Shown here piece after piece: positions 53,252 to 63,755 of a stretch of 64,000 nt of DNA (the stretch's first letter is position 1; the number at the start of each line of letters is the position of its first letter). This DNA comes from Breoghania sp. GTDB taxonomy: Bacteria; Pseudomonadota; Alphaproteobacteria; Rhizobiales; Stappiaceae. The position numbers were made by a program, and so were the translations under genes. The notes beneath the pieces were generated by a model. That model had not been told where the DNA came from and did no database searches. It worked only from the letters and a program-made list of their open reading frames with translations. The DNA lies in contig NZ_JASJAV010000032.1 in assembly GCF_030066895.1 (NCBI RefSeq), positions 1-64,000 on the forward strand, written 5' to 3'.

Positions 53252-56200
53252 CTAGAACCGGGTCGTTAGCCGTGAGTTGAGGCTCTGGTCGATTGCATCC
53301 TCACCGAATTCGCCGCGATAGGTGAGAGCCAGATTGGCGGCGTCATCGAGCCGGAAGCCGGTGCCCGCTTTCGCCAGCGCGGTATCCGTATCGATCGGCG
53401 TGCCGGAAACCGTGAAGGCCGAACCACCGTCTGCAAAGCGTGAGGTCACTTCCGGCGTGACATCGCCGAAGGTGTGGCGCCAGCCGAGCGTGCCGGAGAA
53501 GGTCACGATCGAACCGCTGTCGAAGGCGACTTCCTTCGCCGCGCGCACGCCCAGTGTGGTGACGCCCAGCGTCTGAGAACCGTCGCCAACCGTCAGCGTG
53601 GCCGTGCCGCCCGTCTCGGTGAAGCCGCCGTTTTCTTGATGCACCACGGCAAGGCCGGCAAACGGCTCGATCAGCACGGAGCGTGTGTCGAAGGCGTAAG
53701 CCGACTTCCGTGAAGGCCTGGTAGGTTGAGAGGCGTCATAGTTCGCATCGAGGGTCTCGGTGAAGCCCGGGAAGACCACGCGGCGCTCGGTATCGACCGC
53801 ATGGTAGGTGTAGGTCGCGCCCACCTGCAGGCGGAACTGGCCGAAAGCCCGCGCGCCATAGGCACCGATGGTGAAGCTGTCGGCATCAGTATCGGAGTTG
53901 AGCGCATCGACCGAGGCGTGGGTATGGCCGAAGCCGGCCAGAAGACCCGCCTTCCAGCCCGCGGGGGCCTCGGTCTCCAAGTCCGACGAAGAGCCCGCCC
54001 GAGGCGTTGTCCTGATCGGCGGAGTTGCCGTCACCGTCGACCCGGTCGATCGAGCCGTAGGCCTGCGCCCAAGCGAGAAGCCCCGTCGGCATGCCGGGCT
54101 CGGCCTCACCGTTCAGCGCGATCATCGCCATGTTGTTGGTGGCGATACCGTCAAAGGCGTTTGAGATCCGGGTTCCGACCACGTTGCGCGCGAACGAACT
54201 CGTTCCCACCAGCGTGCTCTGGAAGGAGGCCTGGCTTTCGCCGGAGAGCTGTTCGAAGGCGGTGCAGGCATCGCCCTCGTTCAGAGTGAGCACCGCGTCG
54301 AAGAGCGCGTTACCTGCTTCCAGGCTCTCCACAGTCCCCGCCACCGTCTTCTGGTTCGGAGTTGCTGCGACATCGGCGAAAGCGGCGTCCTGGGTCAGCG
54401 TCACGTAGATGGTGTTGGCATCCGAGGTTTGCTCCACGCCGAGGAAGGCGAAATCCTCCTCCACCGTGCCGAACTCGTTGCTGACACTGGTGGCGGTGGG
54501 TCAGCACGGCAAACGGCGTATCCAAGTCTTGCGCGATCGCATCCCCGGCCACGACTTCCAGCGCCGTGTCCGCGTCAATGGTCGCAGCCCCCGTGCTGTC
54601 GAGGAACTCCGAGGAGGAAAGATCCACGAGATAGGTGGAGCCTGCATCGAAGGTAAGATCGCCTGTGGTGCCGGAACCGGTCAGCACCGCGCCGGACTGG
54701 ACGTTCACGAGGCTCGTCGTCACGCCACCGAAGTTCAGCGTACCGGCTGCAACGGTGAAGTCACCGGAATTGGTGATGTTGCCGCTGAGTGTCCAGGTCC
54801 CCGTGTCCGTCTTGGTGATCGAAGCGAAGCCCTCGATGTCGGCGGAGAACGTGCCCGAGCCAGTCCCGTTAAAGGTCAGATCCGTGGTACTGGTATTGTT
54901 CGTTTGCGCAAAAAGGTCACCGATCACGGTCGCCGCCGTGCCGATCGTCAGTGAGTTTGTTGAACCGTCACGGGTATCGAAATCGACGGCTCTGGCGTCC
55001 GTTCCCGTCGCCTGCACCGTGCCACCGCTGAGCGTGACGGTCGTGCTGCCTCCGGTCTCGCCAGCTATCTGGTAGACCTCGATGGCGTAGGCTCGGTTGC
55101 CATCTGCTGTGACAGTTCCGCCGGATATCGTAACGGTCGACGTTCCTTCGTCCGATCCGAGGTAGCTCACAATACCTTTGCTATAATTCCCGCTCGCGGC
55201 AACCGAACCACCGCTGATCGTGACCGTTCCGGTGCTGGTCGCATTGCCGACCCGATTGCGAATGGCTACGGTGTTCGTGCCGGTAACTTCAACCGTTCCA
55301 CCGGTCACGTCGACGGTCGCGGCCCCGTTGGCACCATTGATGTAGGTGGCAATGCCATCGTCCGTTGCGCTGACAGAGCCGTCGCTGATCGTGACTGCCA
55401 CGGTACCGCCGTCGCCCTGCGCCAGCGCGTAGACGCCGGTTGTTTCGTTTCCGGCTGCCGTTATCGCACCGCCAGTGATCGTTACCGTTGCCGAGCACCC
55501 ATCCCCGATCGCCCTGGCGCGAACGGCTTTGGCTCCACTGCCCCAGTTATCTCAACCGTGCCGCCGTTGATATTCACCGAGGCATCGCCTTCGGAAGAGC
55601 GAACCTCAACACCTTGGGCATTCGATCCGTCTGCCGTGACCGTTCCGCCGTTGAGCGTCACGGTCGCATCTCCTGACGAACCGGCATAAACCGCATACCG
55701 CTTGCTGCTCTCCGTGTGCACGAGATCGACCGAGCCGCCTGAAATGGTCACCGAGGCCGTGCCACCCCTGTCCTGCGCCACGGCGATGACAGTATTGGCA
55801 CTGGTGCTCGTGACTGAGCCGCCGGTCAGCGTGACCGTTGCCGTGCCGTCGGTGCCCGCAGCTTCGGCGAAAACATCGAAGGATCCGTAGGTCGTGACCG
55901 AACCGCCGCTGACATTGACCGTCGCGACCGAGTTCGCACCATTGGCATAAGCCTGGGCGCCGCCGGAGGCAAGCTCGTAGGTCTTGAGTGTACCGCCGGT
56001 GACATTCACCGTCGCCCGGGCACCGGTGCCTGTGGCGCTGGCGATGGCAGCCTCGGCGAAATCGTCGTAGGTGGTGATTGCCGCGTTGCCCCCGGTATTG
56101 ATGGTGGCGCTGGAGTTTTCACTGGCAGCGAGGGCGTATGCGCCTTCGGCGGAGTCATCCGTCGTGACGATCGTTGCATTACCGCCGACCGTCACCGTCG

Positions 56201-58085
56201 CGCTGCCATTGGTGCCGTCGGCCACGGCTTCGGCGCCCATGCCTCCGAACCATTCGTCGTGATCGAAGCGCTGCCATTGACCGTCACGGTCGCGACGCCG
56301 TTGCTGCCGTCGGCATAGGCATGGGCGCCGAAATCGCGGTTGCCGTTGGTCGAGATCGTTCCGCCGCTGATGGTGATGCCGACTTCGGTATCGACACCGT
56401 AGGCGACGGCTTCCGTTGCCGCAGACCGGTAACCGGAGGTCGTGGTCGTGCTGCCGGTGACAGTCACTGTCAACGCCCCACCGTCATTGTCGGTGTAGGA
56501 AAAGGTGCCGCGCGCGGACGCACCGGTCGTGTTGATCGCGCCACCGCTGACGGTAACCGCGGCGGTGCCGTTCACGCCTTCGGCAAAGGAGATCGCGCCA
56601 TGAGCATAGCTGCCCGCGGTATCGATCGTGCCGCCCTCGATGACGATTGCAGCATCGCCGTACTGGCTATAGGCGCGCGCGCCATCGCTCGCGTAGCCAT
56701 CCGTCGAGATTGCGGCCGTGCCGCCGATCGTCACTGTCGCGGAAGATCCTTCACCGTAGGCGAACGCATCCGCGCCGTCGGCATTCGTCCCAATCGGCAT
56801 TCGTCCCATAAGTCACAATCGTGCCGCCATTGACGATGGTCGTCGCGGTGCTGTTCGCCCCCGACACATACGAGATGGCACCATGGGAATAGTTGTCGCC
56901 ATAGGTCTTGATCGTGCTGCCGCTGATTGTCACCGTGGCCGTGCCGTCGGCGTTATCTGCCAGGGCATAGGCCCCGATGGCACCGTCACCGGAGATCGTG
57001 CCGCCGTTGACAGTCACGACGGCCACGAGATCCTTGACGTCGTCATTGGACTGCGTGGAGGTTTGGACACCATGAGAATAGTTGCCCCCGGTGACGATAT
57101 CAGCCGTTCCGCTCACAGTTACGGAAGCGATGATGCCACCACCGTCAGCGTTGTCGATGCCGACTGAACTTACGCCTGCGGTCGTGACACTTCCGCCGCT
57201 GATATTGACGGTTGCCGCACCACTGTAGTCTTCGATGTTCCGTGCGGTGTTTCCACCGGCAGACAAGCCCTGCGTGGAAATCGATCCCCCCGTAACGTTT
57301 ACGGTCGTATTGTGACCGTAAACATCTATACCACCGGTGCCGTTGTCCAATATCTGCACCGTTGCGGTGCCGCCTATGGTGACCGTGGCAGTTCTATCGT
57401 CCGCGCCCACCTTGATCGCGTCGCTGTTTTCTCCACTCGCGACGATCGAGCCGCCGGTCATTGTCAGCGTGTTGTCCCCGTCGCCAGCGACGAGGACGCC
57501 GTTCGGCACGAATCCGTCTATGGTTATCGAACCGCTGTTGATCGTGACCGTGTTGCCACCACCACGGATCTCGACGGCAGACGAGCGATAGCCGTCGGAG
57601 TCGATCGTGCCGCCGTCGAGGGTGAACGTGTTGTTGTCGCCATTGGCCTCGATTCCGTTGACACGGTTTCCCGACGTCGTGACGGTGGCATTGCCATTGA
57701 CGGTGACGGTGCTGTCGCTACTGAGGGTGATTGCCGTATTCGCCCCCGTATCCAGCTCGGTCGCCGTCGTGCTGTCACCGATGTTGATGGTGACGTCGGT
57801 GGCGCCCGTTTCCGCCACGATCGGACCGGTCAGGCCCGTACCAGTACAGTCGACCGTGGCGCTCGTCTGCGGCGCTGTTGCCGAGCCGGCTCCGGAGATG
57901 ACGCAGGCAGCATCGGCCGGGGCGAAGGGCCCCAACCACACCCCAAAACCAACGAGGGCGGTCGTCCCCAGCGCCAATGCGCGCAGGCGGAGGGCAGACG
58001 CCGAGCGGAACTGTCGGTTTGCGTCGAGGCAGGTCAGAGGCATATGGGATTTCCCGAATCTCGGATAAGGCATCGATTGAAACAT
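53252..58085 (-). pseudogene. Autotransporter (type V secretion) with repeat-rich passenger, frameshifted
   Basis: Begins at ATG 58085 (or 58043, MPLTCLDANRQ), with an extended signal peptide ending near PADA. The passenger of roughly 1,100 residues consists of Gly/Ser/Thr-rich repeats of 28-32 residues, typical of a parallel beta-helix adhesin. A linker with TGTWTLSGNITN leads to an autotransporter beta-barrel (from about 54050) that ends in Phe (SLNSRLTTRF), the usual outer-membrane C-terminus. Frame changes lie near 56800, 56240, 55490, 54500 and 53980; one at 53730 is also possible. No in-frame stop of the CAG type is evident. Divergent from the TIGR03032 gene. Confidence 0.85.
54850..57850 (-). 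repeat. Passenger repeats of the autotransporter
   Basis: About thirty tandem units of 28-32 residues with the core TATVTISGGSVTTxG, followed by a short acidic/Ala stretch (AEGAYALA-like). The units are diverged rather than identical, so they are unlikely to recombine readily. Predicted beta-helix rungs. Confidence 0.7.
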
Positions 58086-58145
58086 ATCGTAGTATTAACA
58101 TTAGTAAAATTAATTAAAGTTAGTAGTCGCCTTTTTTAGTAGTAC

Positions 58146-58155
58146 CTGTATACAG
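58146..58155. promoter_or_regulatory. Palindrome CTGTATACAG, GntR-type operator candidate
   Basis: A perfect 10-bp palindrome with a GTATAC core in the AT-rich 176-base gap between the divergent autotransporter and TIGR03032 genes. GTATAC cores are common in FCD-type GntR operators, and such a regulator lies 2 kb away. Confidence 0.4.
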
Positions 58156-58261
58156 TATTTTCAATGTCGTTGCGTCCGTGCAACATTTTTCGATGCGGCG
58201 ATGCATTATATGTTATCTTAAGTGCTCGTTATTCGATCATATCGTGTAAAATGAATGTGTC

Positions 58262-59389
58262 ATGCAGTCGTCCACCACGTCATCCTCATCTGCCTCTACG
58301 CCAATTATCGCAGGTGATGGGGTCGGCGCTCCGCAACAGAATCCGTTTCACGCCACGTTCTCGTCCGATTTTGCGGCCTGGATGACGGCCTATGACCTGT
58401 CGCTCGGCTTCACGACCTACACGGCGGGAAAGGTCGTTCTGCTCGGCCCCGGGCGATCCGGTTCCATCGCCGTGAGCGAACGAAATTTCGGACAGGCCAT
58501 GGCGCTGCGGGCTACGGAGAACGGCTTCTATCTCTTCACCCGCTATCAGGTCTGGCGTTTCGAGAACGGTCTCGATGTGGGCGCCAGCTTCGATGGCTAG
58601 GACAAGCTCTACATGCCGAGGCGCTGCGACGTGACCGGCGGGGTCGATGTCCACGACATTCACATCGACCGCGATGGACGTCTGCTGGTAGCCGTGACGC
58701 TCTACAACTGCCTTGCGGAGCTTGACGGACGCGGGAGCTTTTCTCCTGTCTGGCGCCCCTCCTTTGTCGATGCGATCGTCAACGAGGACCGCTGCCACTT
58801 CAACGGCTTCTGTCTGGAGGACGGTGAGGTCGCCTATGCGACGATGATTAGTGAGAGCAACGTGGCCGGTGGCTGGCGCGAGACTCGCGCCGATGGGGGC
58901 ATGGTCATCGATATGCGCGACGACAGCGTGCTGGTCGGCGGGCTCGCCATGCCCCACACCCCGCGCCTTCATCGCGGCGAGCTTTATGTACTGGAGGCGG
59001 GGTCCGGCTGGCTCGGCCGCGTTGACCGCGCAAGCGGCCGGTTCGAGCGGATCGTCTGGTGCCCGGGCTTCCTGCACGGACTGAACTTCGTCGGCGACTA
59101 TGCCGTGGTCGGCCTCTCCAAGCCCCGCAACCAAGTCTTTTCCGACTTGCCGCTCGACGGTGAGCTGGAGCAACGCGGTGTGGAGCCGGAATGCGCAGTC
59201 TACGTCATCCGGCTTTCCGACAGCGCGATCTGCCACAAGCTGACGATTACCGGCTCCGTGGAGGAGATCTACGACATCGCGATTCTTCCCGGCACGCGCC
59301 AACCATTCCTTGTCGGACTGGAGGGCGAGGAGATCGACAAGTTTGTCGCCATCGGCCCGAACCGCAGCTCCCAACCGGCGGCTCCGTAG
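58262..59389 (+). pseudogene. TIGR03032 family protein, single in-frame stop
   Basis: ATG 58262, no clear ribosome-binding site. About 375 codons in one phase, broken only by TAG at 58598-58600 (FDG-stop-DKLYMPR, fits a former CAG). The family segments HDIHIDRDGRLLVAVTLYNC and HTPRLHRGELYVLEAGSG suggest a beta-propeller. The function of TIGR03032 proteins is not known to me; they often occur near secreted adhesins or TPR proteins. Here it is divergent from a large autotransporter. Confidence 0.75.
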
Positions 59390-59410
59390 GCGGCCGCTTC
59401 GTGACGCGGC

Positions 59411-59947
59411 TTACTGGGCGTTGAGATAGGCCAGTTGCACGTCGATCTCCAGCGCATCAGGGTGTATTATGCGGCGCACCTCGCGCAGCGCATCCCCCGG
59501 CATCATGCCCAGATGCACCAGCAGGCAGGCCGCCATCATGCCGCTTCAGCCAATGCCCGCCAGGCAATAGAAAGCAATGCTGTCGCCGACGTCGAGAACT
59601 TGCCAGGCGTGATCGCGGATCTCCTTCCAATGCGGCTCCTGCTCGGCTGTCGTGGCCTGAAAATCCGCGATGGGAAGTCGAACCGAGTGCAGGCCGAACA
59701 CCTCCGCCACTTCCGCAATATCTTCAAAGGCAATCGGATGAATTTCCTCGTCCTCGATCAAGGCGATGAGTGTTTTGACGTTGTGTTGATGCAGGCGGCT
59801 CATTTCCTCGCTGAGCGCTTCTTCATCGAGATTTAGATTGCCGTTCCCCTCGATGACCAGTCCCGGCGTGCCGCTGAGCACGATTCTCGCCGAAGTGTTG
59901 ATCGGGCTTTCCAATAGTACTATTGGTTGAATTGTCTTTTTGTGCAT
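59411..59947 (-). pseudogene. Dual-specificity/tyrosine-phosphatase-like protein 1, catalytic Arg codon is TGA
   Basis: ATG 59947. Phosphatase layout with an N-terminal substrate loop and the signature segment YCLAGIG-stop-SGMMAACLL. The stop is TGA at 59546-59548, precisely where the invariant Arg of Cx5R is expected (CGA to TGA fits). After it the frame continues to TAA at 59411-59413. If read through, the Cys-x5-Arg loop would be complete. Paralogous to the second phosphatase at 60992-61538. The start lies 53 bases from a GntR-type palindrome. Confidence 0.7.
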
Positions 59948-60331
59948 TACTCGTCTTTAATGAATAAAAATGATATCAGGATGAACCGTTACGAACATAT
60001 TGTTCTTCGAACAAATTAAAACGACAGACTGAATGCGGGATGTCATCTCGAATCGCTCCGGATTTTCTGCGCCCAATTGGTGCGACCTGGGCGTGGAGAT
60101 AAAGGTCTATACTTGACCTTGAGGCACCTGTAATCAGGAAGGTTCGCCGCGGGAGGCACCTCAACTGCGTTTCTTTTTGACCCACTGCAGAGAGGTTATT
60201 CTATTCTTGTCCGTTTTTATGCTACCTGCTGGCAGCGGGCCGCTCCGTCGTTTGTAGGTCGCCGGTCGTCCTGTCCGGTGCACTTCACTGCAAAACAACG
60301 TAACGAAGAAGAATAAATCGAAAGAGCATCC
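59948..60331. promoter_or_regulatory. Intergenic region with operator candidate at 60000-60014
   Basis: 384 bases between divergent phosphatase 1 and the GntR regulator. It contains TTGTTC-TTC-GAACAA (60000-60014), a perfect inverted repeat of the TTGT-N7-ACAA form used by FCD-type GntR proteins, about 53 bases upstream of the phosphatase start. The rest shows no gene. Confidence 0.45.
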
Positions 60332-60970
60332 ATGCGTGAAAAAACTCGCGTTGATACGATCTACCAGACACTCCGCGACCGCATCTGCCTCGGTCAGTAT
60401 CAGCCCGGCGATGTTTTTCACGAGACCGACCTCGGGCAGGAGTTTCAGGTCAGCCGCACCCCGATCCGTCAAGTCCTTCAAAGGCTCGCCTTCGAGAAGC
60501 TGGCGGTCGTGCGGACCGGCGTCGGAACGATCGTGGAGGATTTCACCGAGGCGGATGCCCGCAATTACCTGGAAATCCACGCCCGCATTCTGGAAACCAT
60601 CACGGAACTGGAGCTCTTCCGGCCCGCAACGGATCAGCATGAACTGCTCGCGAACCTGCAGGTGCGCGCCTCCATGCTGTCGGGAACACCGGATGCGGAG
60701 CAGATCTGGACATTTCTCAAGGCAATACAGAGCCTGACCGATCAATTCCTCATCGACGACACGCTGCGCCACATAAACGAATTGCTGTTCTACCGGGCGT
60801 CGCGCGCGCTGATGGCAGGGGTGTGCCATTCGCCCGACCAGGCCGCGGCGGTCATTCGCGACAATGTCCCCAGTCTGATCGCGGCCCTGGAAAAGTCGGA
60901 CTACTCGGCGTTCTTCATCGCGCTTCGCGATCTCTGCCGTGCCTACAAGTCGCTTGCCGAGGGCAACTGA
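60332..60970 (+). CDS. GntR-family transcriptional regulator, FCD subfamily
   Basis: Intact, 212 residues from ATG 60332. The winged helix-turn-helix at residues 15-70 includes ETDLGQEFQVSRTPIRQVLQRL, and an all-helical FCD-type effector domain follows. FCD His/Asp metal ligands are not clearly present, so the ligand may be bound without metal. It lies between two paralogous phosphatase genes that both carry candidate operators, so local control of both is the simplest inference. A strong hairpin follows its stop. Confidence 0.85.
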   Translation: MREKTRVDTIYQTLRDRICLGQYQPGDVFHETDLGQEFQVSRTPIRQVLQRLAFEKLAVVRTGVGTIVEDFTEADARNYLEIHARILETITELELFRPATDQHELLANLQVRASMLSGTPDAEQIWTFLKAIQSLTDQFLIDDTLRHINELLFYRASRALMAGVCHSPDQAAAVIRDNVPSLIAALEKSDYSAFFIALRDLCRAYKSLAEGN

Positions 60971-60991
60971 CGCTCCACCGCGCGCAGATGT

Positions 60992-61538
60992 TCAGGCTCC
61001 TCGAAACGCGAGGAGCCCCCTCGCCCGCCCGCTCCGGCCTCTTTTAAAGCTGGGCCTGCAAGGGCGGCGATTGTGGCGCTGCTGGAGGAAGGCTTCCTGC
61101 TCCACGGTCTCGATCGCTTCAGGATCATGGGCCTTGCGGATGAACGCGATCGCATCGACAGCGCTCAGACCGTAGGTCATGGCCAGACATGCCGCGATGG
61201 TGCCCGTTCTTCCGAGCCCAACCATACAATGGATCGCAACGGGATTTCCGCGCGATATGGTCGCGCACCGCAGCAAGAGCCTCCGCCAGTTCCTGGGCAT
61301 GCTCTTCGCCCGGAGGCCGCATGTCGGGAATGGCGATCGACCGCCAGTCGATATCGTTTGCGGACAGGACTTCACGGAAGCGAACCTTGCCAAGCGTCAG
61401 TTCCCCCTCGCACACGCAGGAGATCAGCATCCGGACGTTCGCATCCTTGAGATGCTGCAGGTCTTCTTGAAGAAAGGCGAGGGTCGCGACCTTGTTGCCG
61501 GGCGAAAACCGGACACTGGGACAAGACTGGAGAACCAT
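60992..61538 (-). pseudogene. Dual-specificity/tyrosine-phosphatase-like protein 2, frameshifted
   Basis: Start near ATG 61538. The upstream frame contains LQEDLQHLKDANVRMLISCV. After a frame change near 61250 the catalytic loop IHCMVGLGRTGTIAA is complete (His-Cys-x5-Arg-Thr). A second helical part follows (LSAVDAIAFIRKAHDPEAIE). The frame runs to 60992 through the hairpin at 60995-61017, so the true stop is probably nearer 61040. It shares layout and sequence with phosphatase 1. Such proteins remove phosphate from Tyr/Ser/Thr or other phosphorylated ligands; the substrate is unknown. Confidence 0.7.
60995..61017. terminator. Bidirectional hairpin terminator candidate
   Basis: GGCTCCTCG-AAACG-CGAGGAGCC, a perfect 9-bp stem, 25 bases after the GntR stop and at the end of the convergent phosphatase 2 gene. 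Confidence 0.6.
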
Positions 61539-61630
61539 CTGCAGATCCGTGCCCTACAACCAAACTTTGCTGAAACGCGACGGCAAAGGAACGATTGACA
61601 TTTTCGGGCACTCCGGCTCTTGGAATTCCT

Positions 61631-61644
61631 ATATACTTGTATAT
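61631..61644. promoter_or_regulatory. Inverted repeat ATATAC-TT-GTATAT, GntR-type operator candidate
   Basis: Lies about 90 bases upstream of phosphatase 2 in an AT-rich section. The arms ATATAC/GTATAT with a 2-base centre fit FCD-type GntR operators. Confidence 0.45.
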
Positions 61645-61785
61645 TTTATTTGACTCAAGTTGGAATGACAGCAATGTGACACTCAGCTGCTGATACGGCA
61701 GGGATGTGTGCAAAAGATGTCACTTCCGCACTGCGCAAGGTCGCCTCAGGCATTTGCGCCCCATCCGCCTGTCGCGCGGCGTGGA

Positions 61786-62529
61786 TCAATGCATGAAAAC
61801 TTGATCGAGGAACTTGCGGGTGCGGGGCGAGTGCGGTCTGTCGAAGAACCCGTCAGGCTCGTTGGCTTCGACGATCTCGCCTTCATCCATGAAGATGACC
61901 CGATCCGCCACGCGCCGGGCAAAGCCCATCTCGTGGGTCACGCAGACCATGGTGATATCGTCGTCAGCCAGCTCGATCATGACATCCAGCACTTCCTTGC
62001 TTATTTCCGGATCAAGCGCCGAGGTCGGCTCATCGAACAGGATGACTTTTGGCCCCATGCAAAGTGTACGGGCAATGGCAACGCGCTGCTGCTGACCGCC
62101 CGAGATCTGATGCGGATATTTCGCCGTCTGATCCGCAATATGTACTCGGTTCAGGAAATGCATCGCCAGTTGCTCCGCCTGCCGCTTCGGGTACTTGCGC
62201 ACCCAAATCGGGGCGAGCGTGCAATTCTTCAGCACGCTCAGATGCGGATAGAGATTGAATTGCGGGAACACCATGCTCGTCTCCTGCCGGACACGCGCGA
62301 GGGACCGGGCGTCGTCGTTCAGTTCGATCCCCGAGACTTCGACCCGTCCGCGCTCATGGCGTTCGAGACGGTTCATGCAGCGCAGAAGCGTCGACTTGCT
62401 CGATCCTGAGGGGCCGCAAATGACCACGCGCTCGCCCGACCGAGTCGTCAGCGAGATGTTTCGCAGAGCGTGGTAGTTGCCGTACCACTTATCCAGATCC
62501 GTGATCCGGATCATGGGATGTACCGTCAT
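61786..62529 (-). CDS. aapP: Amino-acid ABC transporter ATP-binding protein (AapP/GlnQ type)
   Basis: Undamaged frame of 247 residues. Walker A reads GPSGSSKST where residue 44 is normally Gly (GSGKST), so ATP binding may be weakened. The Q-loop region is MVFPQFNLYPH (normally FQQFN). The signature ISGGQQQRV, Walker B VILFDEPTSALDPE and H-loop VTHEMGFA are intact. Lies downstream of the binding protein and permease on the same strand. Substrate class: polar L-amino acids, by family. Confidence 0.8.
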   Translation of the reverse strand: MTVHPMIRITDLDKWYGNYHALRNISLTTRSGERVVICGPSGSSKSTLLRCMNRLERHERGRVEVSGIELNDDARSLARVRQETSMVFPQFNLYPHLSVLKNCTLAPIWVRKYPKRQAEQLAMHFLNRVHIADQTAKYPHQISGGQQQRVAIARTLCMGPKVILFDEPTSALDPEISKEVLDVMIELADDDITMVCVTHEMGFARRVADRVIFMDEGEIVEANEPDGFFDRPHSPRTRKFLDQVFMH

Positions 62530-62687
62530 GGGTCATGTTCCTGGAGGCACGTTGCATGAGGTCAACGGCACGCTTGGCGCCGTCGGCGTTTGCCGGGATT
62601 TCAGGAACAGAAGGCCGTCGCCGGCACCGGTTCGGGACTTTGGGAGGCGAAGCACGGGCTTCGATGACCTTCTGCTCCCCGGGGTGT

Positions 62688-63729
62688 TCAGCGAATGGGC
62701 TGCGGGTGCATCAACCCACCGTCGACGTAGAGCGCATTGGCCGTACCGGTGCGATCCAGCCCGTAAGTGGACTCCGCGCCAAGGTTGCGATCATAGACCT
62801 TGCCGTAATTGCCGACCTGCTTGATGATCTTGTAGGACCAGTCGCTCGCCAGCCCAATCTGCGAGGCCATTTCACCGGCAGCAGAATCCGCGCTGAACAA
62901 CCGCTGGACTACCTTCGGCTGATTGGCGAGGTCCGCCATACCTGATCGATATTGCCGGAATTCACGCCCATCGCCTCGGCGTTGAGCATGACCTGGAAGG
63001 CCCAGTAAACGGCGGTTTCCAGTTCCGCATCTGGCTGGCTCAGAAGGGTCAGCGGTTCATTGAAGATCACCTCCGGCAGGATGGCATAGGCGACGGGATC
63101 CGGTGCTGGGAAGCGATCGGAATTGAGTGCGGTCCGGTCGCTCGCCATCACGTCGCATTTGCCGCTTAAGAACGCCTGCAGACGGACCGTCTTGTCGGCG
63201 ATGTTCTCCACGCGATAGGAGATGTCGCGGTCGGAGAACCAGTCGGCGATGTTCAGAAGGGTGGTCGATCCCTCTTCGGCGCACACTGTCGCCCCGTTGA
63301 GTTCCTTGGCGCTCTCTTCACCCCGGGCGAACGTGGAACCATGAAGCCCTGCCCGTCATAGAAGGTCGTGACGACGAAACGCATGCCCGGATTTGCATCG
63401 CGGGTGCCGGTGCGCGTGATGCTGCGCGAGGCCATGTGCGCGCCCTTGGCGACGATCGTCTTCATGATGTCGGAAAAGCCGATGCCGCGGATATCGGCCT
63501 TTTCGGCATCGCCGAGAATGGCGGCTGCCGCCATACGGCAGAAATCGGTATTGAACCCGCGGAAGACACCTTCACTGTCCGGCCCGGAGAAGCCGGGGGA
63601 GTTGGTGTTCACCAGACAGACAAGTCTGTCATTCGTGCGGATATCACCCATCACGCTGCCGGCCGTGGCCGGAGTCGCGGCAAGGGCCATGAGGCCGCCC
63701 GCCGCAAGGATAGTGCGAAGAGGATACAT
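62688..63729 (-). pseudogene. aapJ: General L-amino-acid-binding protein (AapJ/BztA-like), frameshifted
   Basis: ATG 63729 with GGAG six bases upstream. Signal peptide (MYPLRTILAAGGLMALAATPATA), then RLVCLVNTNSPGFSGPDSEG and TTFYDGQGFMV as in AapJ. Frame changes near 63335 and 62940. The middle segment (CAEEGSTTLLNIADWFSDR) and the end (LGLASDWSY-like region, then GGLMHPQPIR) are recognisable. The AapJ-type C-terminus RNLGAESTYGLDRTG is present. Periplasmic component of the transporter. Confidence 0.75.
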
Positions 63730-63755
63730 CTGGAGCTCCAATATGCGTACGAGTT

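Noticed and set aside
57312-58139. A 275-codon plus-strand frame over the autotransporter
   Set aside because: It mirrors the repeat-rich passenger on the minus strand and has no independent protein-like features.
1968-59548. Possible reassignment of TAG to glutamine
   Set aside because: TAG is the most common internal stop and often fits CAG, but TAA and TGA also occur in coding phase, clear frameshifts accompany them, and several intact genes end in TAG. Mutation or error explains this better than recoding.
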